64,000 bases of DNA, taken from Kitasatospora sp. NBC_00374 (GTDB lineage Bacteria; Actinomycetota; Actinomycetes; Streptomycetales; Streptomycetaceae). The stretch covers positions 4,402,001-4,466,000 of the forward strand of contig NZ_CP107964.1 of assembly GCF_041434935.1 (NCBI RefSeq). The letters run 5' to 3'. Positions within the stretch are counted from its first letter, which is position 1, and each line of letters starts with the position of its first letter. Under the pieces are notes generated by a model. The model made no database searches, was not told the DNA's origin, and saw only the letters and a program-made list of their open reading frames with translations. The translations under genes were made by a program, and so were the position numbers. Positions 39,269 to 49,957 of the stretch are shown here, one piece after another.

Positions 39269-40273
39269 TCAGGCCGCGGCGTTCTCCCGGCGCACGGCGG
39301 CCGAGCCGTGCCGGGGCCGGGTGGAGCCGCGGAAGGTCCGCCGGTAGGCGGCGGGGGAGACGCCGAGCGAGGCGGCCAGGTGCTGGCGCAGTGAGGCCGC
39401 GCTGCCGAAGCCGGAGCGTTCGGCGACCTGGTCGACGGGCAGGTCGCTGCCCTCCAGCAGGCCGCGGGCCAGACCGAGGCGCTGGGCGGTGAGCCACTGG
39501 CCGGGGGTCTGCCCGGTCTCGGCCAGGAAGCGCCGGCTGAACGTCCGTACGCTCATGCCCGCGCGGGTCGCCAGCTCGGCGAGCTGGAGCGGTCGGTGCA
39601 GCTCGCGCAGGGCCCAGTCGCGGACGGCGGCGGTGTCGGAGCCGGTCGGCAGCGGCACCGGGCGCTCGACGAACTGGGCCTGCCCGCCCTCGCGCCAGGC
39701 GGGCACCACACACCGGCGGGCGGCGCCGTTGGCGATCTCGCTGCCGTGGTCGCGGCGGATCAGGTGCAGGCAGAGGTCCAGCCCGGCGGCGGCGCCCGCG
39801 GAGGTCAGCACGTCGCCGTCGTCGGTGAACAGCACGTCGGGGTCGAGCAGGGTGTCCGGGAAGAGCCGGCGGTACCGGGCGGTGTGGTGCCAGTGCGTGG
39901 TCGACGGGCGGCCGTCCAGCAGCCCGGCCGCGGCCAGCACGAACGAGCCGGTGCAGATCGACACCAGCCGGGTGCCGGCCCGGATCCGGGCCAGCGCCTC
40001 GGCGAGCCCGGGCGGCAGTTCGCCGTTCAGCAGGCCCGGGTCGTGGCTGGGGGCGATCACCACGGTGTCGGCGGTCTCCAGAGCGCTCGCGTCGTGCTCG
40101 ACGGCGATCGCGAAGTCCGCGCTGGAGGGCACCGGGCGCCCGTCCAGACCGCAGGTGATGACCCGGTAGAGCGGGCGCCCGTCGGCGTCGTAGGCCAGGC
40201 CGAAGACCTTGGCGGGGATGCCGAGCTCGAAGGGGATGACGCCGGGGAGGGCGAGGACGACGACCTGGTGCAT
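39269..40273 (-). CDS. GlxA family transcriptional regulator (DJ-1/PfpI plus AraC HTH)
   Basis: A 334-residue regulator. The N-terminal DJ-1/PfpI-like domain (about 1-175; VVVLALPGVIPFELGIPAKV, LVSICTGSFVLAAAGLLDG) probably senses a ligand. The C-terminal AraC/XylS DNA-binding domain has two helix-turn-helices (LAELATRAGMSVRTFSRRF and VDQVAERSGFGSAASLRQHL). It is divergent from an oxidoreductase gene 102 bp away, which it may regulate. The effector is unknown. Confidence 0.93.
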   Translation of the reverse strand: MHQVVVLALPGVIPFELGIPAKVFGLAYDADGRPLYRVITCGLDGRPVPSSADFAIAVEHDASALETADTVVIAPSHDPGLLNGELPPGLAEALARIRAGTRLVSICTGSFVLAAAGLLDGRPSTTHWHHTARYRRLFPDTLLDPDVLFTDDGDVLTSAGAAAGLDLCLHLIRRDHGSEIANGAARRCVVPAWREGGQAQFVERPVPLPTGSDTAAVRDWALRELHRPLQLAELATRAGMSVRTFSRRFLAETGQTPGQWLTAQRLGLARGLLEGSDLPVDQVAERSGFGSAASLRQHLAASLGVSPAAYRRTFRGSTRPRHGSAAVRRENAAA

Positions 40274-40375
40274 GGCCAGATCCTCTCACTTGATGGCCGC
40301 CCGGCCACTCGTTCCGGCCGAACCGGGGCCGCAGGATGGCAACGACAGCGAAGAACGATCGCGGGGAGCGCAACG

Positions 40376-41326
40376 ATGGCGGCGAAGATGACGGTGGTCA
40401 CCCAGGACGCGCTGGGCGGCCCGGAGGTGCTGCGGACCGAGGAGCGGGAGCGTCCGGTACCCGGGCCGACCGAGGTGCTGGTCCGGGTGCACGCGGCGGG
40501 CATCAACCCGACCGACTTCAAGACCCGGGCCTTCGGCGGTCTGCTGCGCGCCGAGCCGCCGTTCGTGCTCGGCCACGACGTCTCGGGCGTGGTGGAGGCC
40601 GTCGGCGTCGGGGTGACGCTGTTCGAGCCGGGGGACGAGGTCTACGGGATGCTCGACTACCCGAACCTGCTCGGCGGGTACGGCGAGTACGTGACCGCCC
40701 CCGCCCGCCGTTTCGTGCCGAAGCCGGCCGCTCTCTCGCACGCCGAGGCCGCGGCCCTGCCGCTGGTCGCGCTGACCGCCTGGCAGGCGCTCACCGACCG
40801 GGCGGGGCTGCAGCCGGGCCAGCGGGTCCTGGTGCACGCGGCGGCCGGCGGAGTCGGGCATGTGGCGGTCCAACTCGCCAAGGCGCTCGGCGGGTACGTG
40901 ATCGGTACGGCGAGCGCGGGCAAGCACGGGTTCGTCAAGGGCCTGGGCGCGGACGAGGTGATCGACTACACCGCCGTGGACTTCGCCTCGGCGGTCTCCG
41001 AGGTCGACGTGGTGCTCGACACGGTCGGCGACGACTACAGCGCCCGGTCGCTGCCGCTGGTGCGGGACGGCGGCACGCTGGTCTCGCTGGCAGGCTGGGC
41101 CGTGAACGAGGTGAAGCCGCAGGCCGCCGAGCGCGGCGTCTGGGCGGGCTTCCTGCTGGTCGAGCCGGACCGGGCGGCGTTGCTGGCCGTCAACGAGCTG
41201 GTGGCGGCCGGGAAGCTGCGGGTGGAGGTCAGCACCGTGCTGCCGCTGGCGGAGGCCGCGAAGGCGCACGAGCTGCTGGAGTCCGGCCGCACCGTGGGCA
41301 AGATCGTCCTTTCGGTCGCGGACTGA
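40376..41326 (+). CDS. NADP-dependent oxidoreductase (MDR/quinone reductase type)
   Basis: 316 residues from the ATG at 40376, behind GGGGAGCG; the frame runs far upstream (to 39596), but that part overlaps the divergent regulator and is not coding. It has a medium-chain dehydrogenase/reductase fold with catalytic domain PTEVLVRVHAAGINPTDFKT and FVLGHDVSGVVEAVG. The nucleotide-binding motif is VLVHAAAGGVGHVAVQLAKA. No structural or catalytic zinc Cys cluster is visible, so it is a zinc-independent quinone/enoyl reductase-like enzyme. It is likely co-regulated with the divergent GlxA-type gene. Confidence 0.92.
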   Translation: MAAKMTVVTQDALGGPEVLRTEERERPVPGPTEVLVRVHAAGINPTDFKTRAFGGLLRAEPPFVLGHDVSGVVEAVGVGVTLFEPGDEVYGMLDYPNLLGGYGEYVTAPARRFVPKPAALSHAEAAALPLVALTAWQALTDRAGLQPGQRVLVHAAAGGVGHVAVQLAKALGGYVIGTASAGKHGFVKGLGADEVIDYTAVDFASAVSEVDVVLDTVGDDYSARSLPLVRDGGTLVSLAGWAVNEVKPQAAERGVWAGFLLVEPDRAALLAVNELVAAGKLRVEVSTVLPLAEAAKAHELLESGRTVGKIVLSVAD

Positions 41327-41451
41327 CCTCGCCGGATCCGGCCGGCCCGGGGGCGTGCGCGCCGGGGAAGTGCTGCGCGCGCCCCCGAGTCCGACTGGCC
41401 TACTGTCAGGTAACCGGTTCTCCGTCGTTCGGATGAGTCGTTGTATCGGGT

Positions 41452-42402
41452 ATGACGAACACGAACGGAACGCTTGCCCAGTTCGACTTCCAGGGCCAGG
41501 CGGTGAGGGTGGTCACGGTCGACGGCACGCAGTGGTGGATCGCGCGGGACGTCTGCGCTGTCCTTGAGATCGTCAACCCGACGCGGGCACTCGACGCGCT
41601 CGACGACGACGAAAAGGGTCTTCACAGTATGAAGACCCCTGGCGGTGACCAGCAGGTTTCCGTCATCAACGAGCCGGGGCTGTACTCACTGGTGCTCCGC
41701 TCGCGCAAGCCGCAGGCGAGGGCGTTCAAGCGCTGGATCACGCACGAGGTGATCCCTGCCATCCGCCGTACCGGCCGTTACGCCGTGGACGAGGACCCGA
41801 TGCCGTCCGTGTCGCCGGAGACGATGCAGTTCTTCCGTCTGGTCGCGCATGCCGCCGCGGAGGCGTTCACCGCGGAGGCGCGGGCGGCGGCCCGGCGGGC
41901 GGAGAGCACGGTGACCGCGGCGGTCGAGGCGAACGGGCGGGCGATCGAGGGCCTGGACGAACGGATCGCGCGGCTGGTCGAGGCGGTCGGGGTCCAGGGG
42001 CGTGCCCTCGGGGTGCCGCCGCAGCGCGGCGGGGCCGGGGCGGCCGCGGACAGCTCGACGCCGGACGGGGAGCCGATCAGCCACCGCGTGATCCCCGAGG
42101 ACGCGCTGAGCTTCGACGCGCTGGCCGAGCTGCTCGCCCTGGAGACGGGGTGGTCCGAGCTGAGCCGCGGCCGGCTCTTCGAGACCGCGCGGGATGCCGG
42201 CCTGCTGCGTCTGCTGACCCCGCCGTACAGCGGGTACACGCTCACCGATCCGCGGCTGGCGGTGCTGTTCCGGGTGCGCAGGATCAGCGGCGCCGCCACC
42301 GGCTGGCCGTGTGTGCACCACTACCAGCCGCTGGTGCTGCCGCAGGGCATGGCCATCATGCGTCAGCTGGTGCTGCAGGAGATCGACCGGGGTGTGCGGT
42401 AG
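41452..42402 (+). CDS. Phage antirepressor-like protein with Bro-N domain
   Basis: A 316-residue protein. Residues about 8-110 form a Bro-N domain (WWIARDVCAVLEIVNPTRAL, INEPGLYSLVLRSRKPQARA, FKRWITHEVIPAIRRTGRY), common in phage antirepressors. A helical linker follows (about 125-185). The C-terminus has ELSRGRLFETARDAGLLRLL and GYTLTDPRLAVLFRVRR, reminiscent of the KilA-C/ANT domain of antirepressors. A perfect 9-bp inverted repeat (41616-41638) lies inside the Bro-N coding part. No phage structural, integrase or repressor genes adjoin it, so it is a lone accessory gene. The gene start is less GC-rich than its surroundings, consistent with transfer. Confidence 0.85.
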   Translation: MTNTNGTLAQFDFQGQAVRVVTVDGTQWWIARDVCAVLEIVNPTRALDALDDDEKGLHSMKTPGGDQQVSVINEPGLYSLVLRSRKPQARAFKRWITHEVIPAIRRTGRYAVDEDPMPSVSPETMQFFRLVAHAAAEAFTAEARAAARRAESTVTAAVEANGRAIEGLDERIARLVEAVGVQGRALGVPPQRGGAGAAADSSTPDGEPISHRVIPEDALSFDALAELLALETGWSELSRGRLFETARDAGLLRLLTPPYSGYTLTDPRLAVLFRVRRISGAATGWPCVHHYQPLVLPQGMAIMRQLVLQEIDRGVR

Positions 42403-42421
42403 AGCGTCGCCGGGAACGCCG

Positions 42422-42452
42422 GAGGGGGCCGTGCGGGTCGCACGGCCCCCTC
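42422..42452. terminator. Bidirectional terminator between antirepressor gene and pknB
   Basis: A perfect 14-bp stem (42422-42435 with 42439-42452) and 3-nt loop between convergent genes. Confidence 0.8.
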
Positions 42453-42465
42453 GATGGCGCGGGTG

Positions 42466-44526
<2,061 letters not shown>

Positions 44527-44819
44527 AGTTCCGACCCTCTCCCCCACCGGTTGGTGAGGATGTGACGTAGGTGTCCCCGCACGCTCTGTTGGACGCTGCC
44601 AGGTCCGCGCTGGTTTCGCGGTCCTGGCCCCCAGGCCTGGGCCGTGGGTGTGCGGCGGGCAGACCCGCTGCTTGCGGATACGCTACCGGGCCAACCTCGG
44701 GGAGCCGGAGGAGCCCGCCACCTGAGACCAGACCGGTATCGTCCGGGACCGTCCCATTGTGACAATCTCCGAGTAAAAGCGGGCGGAGTCGGGCCGACCC
44801 GATCAGGCCGGCCGCGGTC

Positions 44820-46280
44820 CTACTTGCCGAGGGCGGCCTCCATCACGGCCTTGGCGATGGGCGCGGCGATGGCGCCGCCGCTGATCTCGTTGCGCTCGGT
44901 GGAGCCGTCCTCGACGACCACGGCGACCGCGACCTGCTTGCCGTCCGCGCCCTTGGCGTAGGACATGAACCAGGCGAACGGCAGGCCGCTGTTGTCCTGG
45001 CCATGCTGGGCGGTGCCGGTCTTGCCGCCCACCGTGGCGCCGTTGATCTTCGCCTTGGTGCCGGTGCCGTTCTGCACCACGCTCTCCATCAGCTGCTGGA
45101 GCTTCTGGGCGGTCTCGGGCTTGACCGCCTGGCTCAGCTGGTGCTCGGTGTGGTTGGAGATCACGTCGAGGTTGGCGGAGCGCTCCTGGGCGACCAGGTA
45201 GGGCTGCATCAGGCTGCCGTTGTTGCAGATGGCGGCGGCGACCATGGCCATCTGGAGCGGGGTGGCCCTGGTGTCGTGCTGGCCGATGGCGTCCATCGCG
45301 GTGCCGTCGGGCGCGGAGTTCGCGGGGAAGACGCTGGTGACGGCGCGGATCGGGGTGTCGAGCTTGCCGTTGTTGAAGCCGAACTTCTCCGCCTGCGCCC
45401 GCAGCTTGTCCTTGCCGAGGTCGGCGCCCATCTTGCCGAAGACGGTGTTGCAGGAGAGGTCCATGCCGTGCTTGACGGTGGCGTTCTCGCAGTCCTCCTT
45501 GTCGCTGGCGTTCTTCAGCGGGGTGGAGGTACCGGGCAGGATGAACGGGTTCGGGGTCTGGGTCGCGTCGTCGACGTTCTGGTACAGCCCGTTCTCGAAC
45601 GCGGCCGCGGCGGTGACCAGCTTGAAGGTGGAGCCGGGCGGATAGGTCTCGCGCAGGGCCCGGTTCAGCATCGGCTTGTTCGGGTCGGCGTTGAGGTCCG
45701 TCCAGGCCTTGGAGTCCTCCTTGCCGCCGCCCGAGAAGGTGCTCGGGTCGTACGAGGGGGTGGAGACCAGGGCCAGGATCGCGCCGGTGCGCGGGTCGAG
45801 CGCGACCGCGGCGCCCTTGCGGTTGCCCAGGCCCTCGAAGGCGGCCTTCTGTGCCCTGGGGTCGATCGTGGTGACGACGTCGCCACCCTTCTTCTGCTCA
45901 CCGGTGAGCATGTCGAGGGTGTTGCGGAAGAACAGCCGGGAGTCGGTGCCCGCCAGGACGCCGTCCTCCAGCTGCTCCAGCTGGCTGGTGCCGAAGGACT
46001 GCGAGGAGTAGCCGGTGACCGGGGCGTACATCGCGCCGTCGATCCAGCTGCGCTTGTACTTGTAGCGCAGGCCGTTGACGAAGTCGGAGTTGGTGACCGG
46101 CTTGTCCCCGGCGATGATGTTGCCGCGCGGGTAGGCGTACCGGTCGTACTTGTTCCGGTCGTTGTGCACGTTGCTCGCCCAGGCCTCGGCCTGGACGCCC
46201 TGCACCCAGTTGACCCGGACCATCAGGGCCAGGATCAGCACCAGGCAGAAGATCGAGACCCGGCGGATCGGCTTGTTCAC
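44820..46280 (-). CDS. pbpA: Class B penicillin-binding protein (PbpA)
   Basis: A 486-residue monofunctional DD-transpeptidase that cross-links peptidoglycan. It has a short cytoplasmic N-terminus and a membrane anchor (IFCLVLILALMVRV). The transpeptidase motifs are STFK (SxxK, near residue 218), SCN (SxN, in DLSCNTVFGKMG) and KTG (VGGKTGTAQHG). It pairs with the SEDS glycosyltransferase encoded just upstream (ftsW/rodA-like), with a 97-bp gap. In actinobacteria this PBP acts in growth or septation under PknB control. Confidence 0.96.
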   Translation of the reverse strand: MNKPIRRVSIFCLVLILALMVRVNWVQGVQAEAWASNVHNDRNKYDRYAYPRGNIIAGDKPVTNSDFVNGLRYKYKRSWIDGAMYAPVTGYSSQSFGTSQLEQLEDGVLAGTDSRLFFRNTLDMLTGEQKKGGDVVTTIDPRAQKAAFEGLGNRKGAAVALDPRTGAILALVSTPSYDPSTFSGGGKEDSKAWTDLNADPNKPMLNRALRETYPPGSTFKLVTAAAAFENGLYQNVDDATQTPNPFILPGTSTPLKNASDKEDCENATVKHGMDLSCNTVFGKMGADLGKDKLRAQAEKFGFNNGKLDTPIRAVTSVFPANSAPDGTAMDAIGQHDTRATPLQMAMVAAAICNNGSLMQPYLVAQERSANLDVISNHTEHQLSQAVKPETAQKLQQLMESVVQNGTGTKAKINGATVGGKTGTAQHGQDNSGLPFAWFMSYAKGADGKQVAVAVVVEDGSTERNEISGGAIAAPIAKAVMEAALGK

Positions 46281-46377
46281 GGGACGGGTCCCCTCCGGAC
46301 TTCTGCGATCAGTGGGCGTGGCTCGGCCGATGGTGGCACAGCTTCGTGAGATTCAACCTCATGCATCACCACGGCTT

Positions 46378-47826
46378 TCAGGGCCGGGTCGGTTCCGGGC
46401 CGGGGGCCGGCTCGGTGGCCGGTTCGGCGGCGGGGCGGCGCGCGGTGTCGCTGATCTTCAGCAGGATGGCGATCAGCGCCCAGTTGGCGACCACCGAGGA
46501 TCCGCCCTGGGCCAGGAACGGCATGGTCATACCGGTCAGCGGGATCAGGCCGGTGACACCGCCGGCCACCACGAAGACCTGCAGGGCGAACGCCGAGGAC
46601 AGACCGACCGCGAGCAGCTTGCCGAACGGGTCGCGAGCGGCGACGGCGGTGCGCAGACCGCGCTGCACGATCAGCCCGTACAGCACGAAGACCGCCATCA
46701 TGCCGGTCAGTCCGAGCTCCTCGCCGAACGAGCCGAGGATGAAGTCGCTCTTGGCGGCGAACTGGATCAGCCAGGAGCGGCCCTGGCCGAGGCCCGTGCC
46801 GGTGACCCCGCCGGTCCCGAAGGACATCAGGGTCTGGCCGATCTGCTCGCTGGTGCCCTTGGGCGGCGGCTCCTGGAAGGCGGCCATCGGGTCGAGCCAG
46901 GAGTTGATGCGGGTCCTGACGTGCGGCTCGGCGGTGGCCACCACGGTCGCGCCGCCGACCGACATCACCAGACCGAAGACGATCCAGCTGGTCCGCTCGG
47001 TGGCGACGTAGAGCATCACCACGAACAGGCCGAAGAACAGGAACGAGGAGCCGAGGTCGGTCTCGAAGACGAGGATCAGGATCGACAGCAGCCAGACCAC
47101 GATGATCGGCCCGAGGTCGCGTCCGCGCGGCAGGTACAGGCCCATGAAACGCCGGCTGGCCAGCGCCAGGGCGTCCCGCTTGACCATCAGGAAGCCGGCG
47201 AAGAACACCGTCAGGATGATCTTGGCGAACTCGCCGGGCTGGATCGAGAAGCTGCCGATGTGGATCCAGATCTTGGCGCCGAAGTCCCCGTCCCGGGCCG
47301 GGAAGAACGCCGGGGCGGCCAGCAGGACCAGCGCCACCACCATCGAGATGTAGGTGTACCGCTGGAGGATCCGGTGGTCCTTGAGCAGCAGCATCACCCC
47401 GATGAACAGCGCGATGCCGAGGCCGGACCACATCAGCTGGTTGGCCGCCGCCGGGAAGTTGGCGGCCAGCAGGCTGCCGGCCTTGTCCAGCCGCCAGATC
47501 ATCACCAGCCCGAGGCCGTTCAGCAGCGTCGCCAGCGGCAGCAGCAGGGGGTCGGCGTACGGCGCGAAGCGGCGCATCACCAGGTGGGCGACGAGCGCGA
47601 GGGCGCCCATGCCGAGGCCGTACTCGAGCATGCCGGCGGGCAGCCGCTTGTCGAGCGCGAGGCCGACGTTGGCGTACGCGGCCATCGGCACCAGCACCGC
47701 GAAGGCCAGCATGACCAGCTCGGTGTTGCGCCGGTTGGGCGTGCCCTGCGGGGTGATGGTGGTGGTGGCCCGCCGTCGGCCCGGTTCGGTACCGCTGTTG
47801 TTCCTGCTCAGGTCAAAGGTGCTCAC
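46378..47826 (-). CDS. FtsW/RodA/SpoVE (SEDS) peptidoglycan glycosyltransferase
   Basis: A 482-residue polytopic SEDS protein that polymerises lipid II with its cognate class B PBP. Typical segments are FSIQPGEFAKIILTVFFAGF, DLGSSFLFFGLFVVM and the C-terminal GGVTGLIPLTGMTMPFLAQG with SSVVANWALIAIL. About 10-12 membrane helices are visible. The adjacent pbpA is the partner. Whether it is the RodA- or FtsW-type member cannot be decided; gene context (pknB cluster) matches the actinobacterial RodA-like copy. Confidence 0.93.
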   Translation of the reverse strand: MSTFDLSRNNSGTEPGRRRATTTITPQGTPNRRNTELVMLAFAVLVPMAAYANVGLALDKRLPAGMLEYGLGMGALALVAHLVMRRFAPYADPLLLPLATLLNGLGLVMIWRLDKAGSLLAANFPAAANQLMWSGLGIALFIGVMLLLKDHRILQRYTYISMVVALVLLAAPAFFPARDGDFGAKIWIHIGSFSIQPGEFAKIILTVFFAGFLMVKRDALALASRRFMGLYLPRGRDLGPIIVVWLLSILILVFETDLGSSFLFFGLFVVMLYVATERTSWIVFGLVMSVGGATVVATAEPHVRTRINSWLDPMAAFQEPPPKGTSEQIGQTLMSFGTGGVTGTGLGQGRSWLIQFAAKSDFILGSFGEELGLTGMMAVFVLYGLIVQRGLRTAVAARDPFGKLLAVGLSSAFALQVFVVAGGVTGLIPLTGMTMPFLAQGGSSVVANWALIAILLKISDTARRPAAEPATEPAPGPEPTRP

Positions 47827-47869
47827 GTGACGGCCGCTCCCCGACGGCTGATGGACCCCTGCGGGGTCA

Positions 47870-49381
47870 CTACTGGGTCGGGCAGGAGGTGGCCAGGCGC
47901 TGCTCCTGCTCGGTGAGGGGCGCGGTACCCCCCGGAGTGGTCGAGTCGGTGGTGGCAGGGTCGGTGGTGGTCGGGGGGACGGCCGGCTTGGCGCCGGCGG
48001 CGACCTTCTTGCAGACCGCGGTCTGCTCTCCGAGTCGCTTCACCTGGTCCTCGGCGTCGCCCAGGCTCTTGGCCTGGATCGTCTTGGAGACCTGGGTGCG
48101 CTGGTACGTCGGCAGGAACTTGAGCTCGATGTCGCCGTACTTCTGGTGCACCGAGGAGAGGTTCAGGCCGGCCAGGTTCTGGTTGATGCCCTGGTAGACC
48201 GCGACGGACTCCCCGTCGGCGCCGACGTAGTACTGGTCCTGGGTCCACCGGTAGCCGAACCAGGCGCCGGCGCCCAGCAGACCGAGGGTGGTGGCCACGG
48301 CGATCGAGATCTTGAGGCCGCGGCGCCGCCGACGACGGCGCCCACGCCCCTCGCCCTCGTAGCCGTCCTCCTCGGCGTCCTCGTACGCGCCGTACGGCTC
48401 CCCGTAGCCGCCCTCGCCGGCCTCGCCGTAGCTCCCGTCGTCGTACCCCTCGGCGGGGCCGAAGCCGGGTGCCTGGCCGTCGTAGCCGCTGGCGGGGCCG
48501 AAGGCGCCCTGCGGCGGCTGCGGACGGCCGAGGCCGGCGGCGCGACCGGCCGGGGTGTTCAGCAGGTTCGGGTCGGTGGACTGGTGCGGCTGCGCCTCGG
48601 CGACCGCGCCGACCACCACCGGGAAGTCGGCCAGCTGGCCGCTCAGGGTGTCGGTGGCGCCGACGTCGATGACGTCCGCGACGATGCAGGTGATGTTGTC
48701 GGGGCCGCCGCCGCGCAGGGCCAGCTCGATCAGGGCCTGGACGGTCTGCTGCGGGGCGTAGAAGCTCCCGAGCGTCTCCTCCAGGGTCTGGTGGCTGACC
48801 GGCCCGGACAGGCCGTCGGAGCAGATCAGGTAGCGGTCGCCGGCCCGGACCTCGCGGATCGACAGATCGGGCTCGACCTGGCCGCGGCCGTCCAGCGCGC
48901 GCATCAGCAGCGAGCGCTGGGGGTGGGTCTCGGCCTCCTCCGGGGTGATCCGGCCCTCGTCCACCAGCCGCTGCACCCAGGTGTGGTCCTGGGTGATCTG
49001 GCTGAGCGAGCCGTCCCGCAGCAGGTACGCGCGGGAGTCGCCGATGTGCACCAGGCCCATCCGCTGGCCGGTCCACAGCATCGCGGTGAGGGTGCAGCCC
49101 ATGCCCTCGAGCTGCGGGTCCTCCTCGACCATCTGCCGGAGCCGGTCGTTGGCGGTCTGCACCGCGTCGTTCAGCAGGGTGAGCAGGTCGGCACCGGGCA
49201 CGTCCTCGTCCAGCCGGACGATGGAGCCGAGGACCTCGGAGGAGGCGACCTCACCGGCTGCCGCACCGCCCATGCCGTCGGCCACGGCGAGGAGGCGGGG
49301 CCCGGCGTAGCCGGAGTCCTCGTTCCCCTCGCGGATCAAGCCCTTGTGGGACCCGGCGGCGAAGCGCAGCACGAGACTCAT
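47870..49381 (-). CDS. pstP: PP2C-type Ser/Thr protein phosphatase PstP
   Basis: A 503-residue membrane phosphatase opposing PknB. The cytoplasmic PPM domain (about 1-240) shows metal-binding motifs GNEDSGYAG, VADGMGGAAAGEV, SDGLSGPV and GGPDNITCIVADV. A Gly/Tyr-rich linker, a basic RRRRRRR-like stretch and one transmembrane helix (near 358) precede an extracytoplasmic domain of about 120 residues that ends in a Thr/Pro-rich tail. The ATG at 49381 follows AGGAGGG. It lies between fhaB and the SEDS gene in a tight run. Confidence 0.96.
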   Translation of the reverse strand: MSLVLRFAAGSHKGLIREGNEDSGYAGPRLLAVADGMGGAAAGEVASSEVLGSIVRLDEDVPGADLLTLLNDAVQTANDRLRQMVEEDPQLEGMGCTLTAMLWTGQRMGLVHIGDSRAYLLRDGSLSQITQDHTWVQRLVDEGRITPEEAETHPQRSLLMRALDGRGQVEPDLSIREVRAGDRYLICSDGLSGPVSHQTLEETLGSFYAPQQTVQALIELALRGGGPDNITCIVADVIDVGATDTLSGQLADFPVVVGAVAEAQPHQSTDPNLLNTPAGRAAGLGRPQPPQGAFGPASGYDGQAPGFGPAEGYDDGSYGEAGEGGYGEPYGAYEDAEEDGYEGEGRGRRRRRRRGLKISIAVATTLGLLGAGAWFGYRWTQDQYYVGADGESVAVYQGINQNLAGLNLSSVHQKYGDIELKFLPTYQRTQVSKTIQAKSLGDAEDQVKRLGEQTAVCKKVAAGAKPAVPPTTTDPATTDSTTPGGTAPLTEQEQRLATSCPTQ

Positions 49382-49432
49382 GCGGTCCCTACCCTCCTCT
49401 GGGTGGACGGGGTGCTGTCCCTCATGCGCTGA

Positions 49433-49945
49433 CTACTTCCGCAGCTCGATGACGGTCCGGCCGATACGGATCGGCATCCCGGGCTGGAGCGGCTGCGGCG
49501 TGGTCAGCCGCTGCCGGTCCAGATAGGTGCCGTTGGTGGAGCCTAGATCCTCGACCGTCCACTGCCCAGTCTGATCGGGGTAGATCCTGGCATGCCGGGA
49601 GGACGCGTAGTCGTCGTCGAGCACGATCGTGGAGTCGTGCGCGCGGCCCAGGGTGATGGTCTGGCCCTGCAGGGCCACGGTGGTGCCGGCCAGTGAGCCC
49701 TGCACCACGACCAGGTGGGTGGGGGCGCCGCGGCGCTGGCGCGGCTGCGCCTGGGTGGCGGTCTGCTGGCTCTGCTGCGGCCTGTTCGGGGCACCCGCCG
49801 GGGCGGCGGCGGCCCGCCGCGCGGAGCGCGGATTGACCTTGGTGCCGAACAGATCGCTGCGGATGACCTGCACCGCGACGATGACGAACAGCCACAGCAC
49901 GGCAAGGAAGCCCAGCCGCATGACCGTCAGGGTCAGATCTGACAT
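49433..49945 (-). CDS. fhaB: FHA domain protein FhaB (FipA-like)
   Basis: A 170-residue protein with an N-terminal transmembrane helix (MRLGFLAVLWLFVIVAVQVI) and a C-terminal FHA phosphothreonine-binding domain (ITLGRAHDSTIVLDDDYASS, RHARIY, DLGSTNGTYLD). In mycobacteria FipA/FhaB connects PknB signalling with FtsZ/FtsQ during division. It sits 12 bp after fhaA. Confidence 0.95.
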   Translation of the reverse strand: MSDLTLTVMRLGFLAVLWLFVIVAVQVIRSDLFGTKVNPRSARRAAAAPAGAPNRPQQSQQTATQAQPRQRRGAPTHLVVVQGSLAGTTVALQGQTITLGRAHDSTIVLDDDYASSRHARIYPDQTGQWTVEDLGSTNGTYLDRQRLTTPQPLQPGMPIRIGRTVIELRK

Positions 49946-49957
49946 AGGTGGCCCGCT

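Noticed and set aside
39596-40375. Upstream extension of the oxidoreductase frame to 576 codons
   Set aside because: It overlaps the convincing divergent GlxA-type regulator, and the translated part has no family similarity; ATG at 40376 has its own ribosome-binding site.
41452-42402. Prophage
   Set aside because: Only an antirepressor-type gene is present; no structural, integrase, lysis or replication genes adjoin it.
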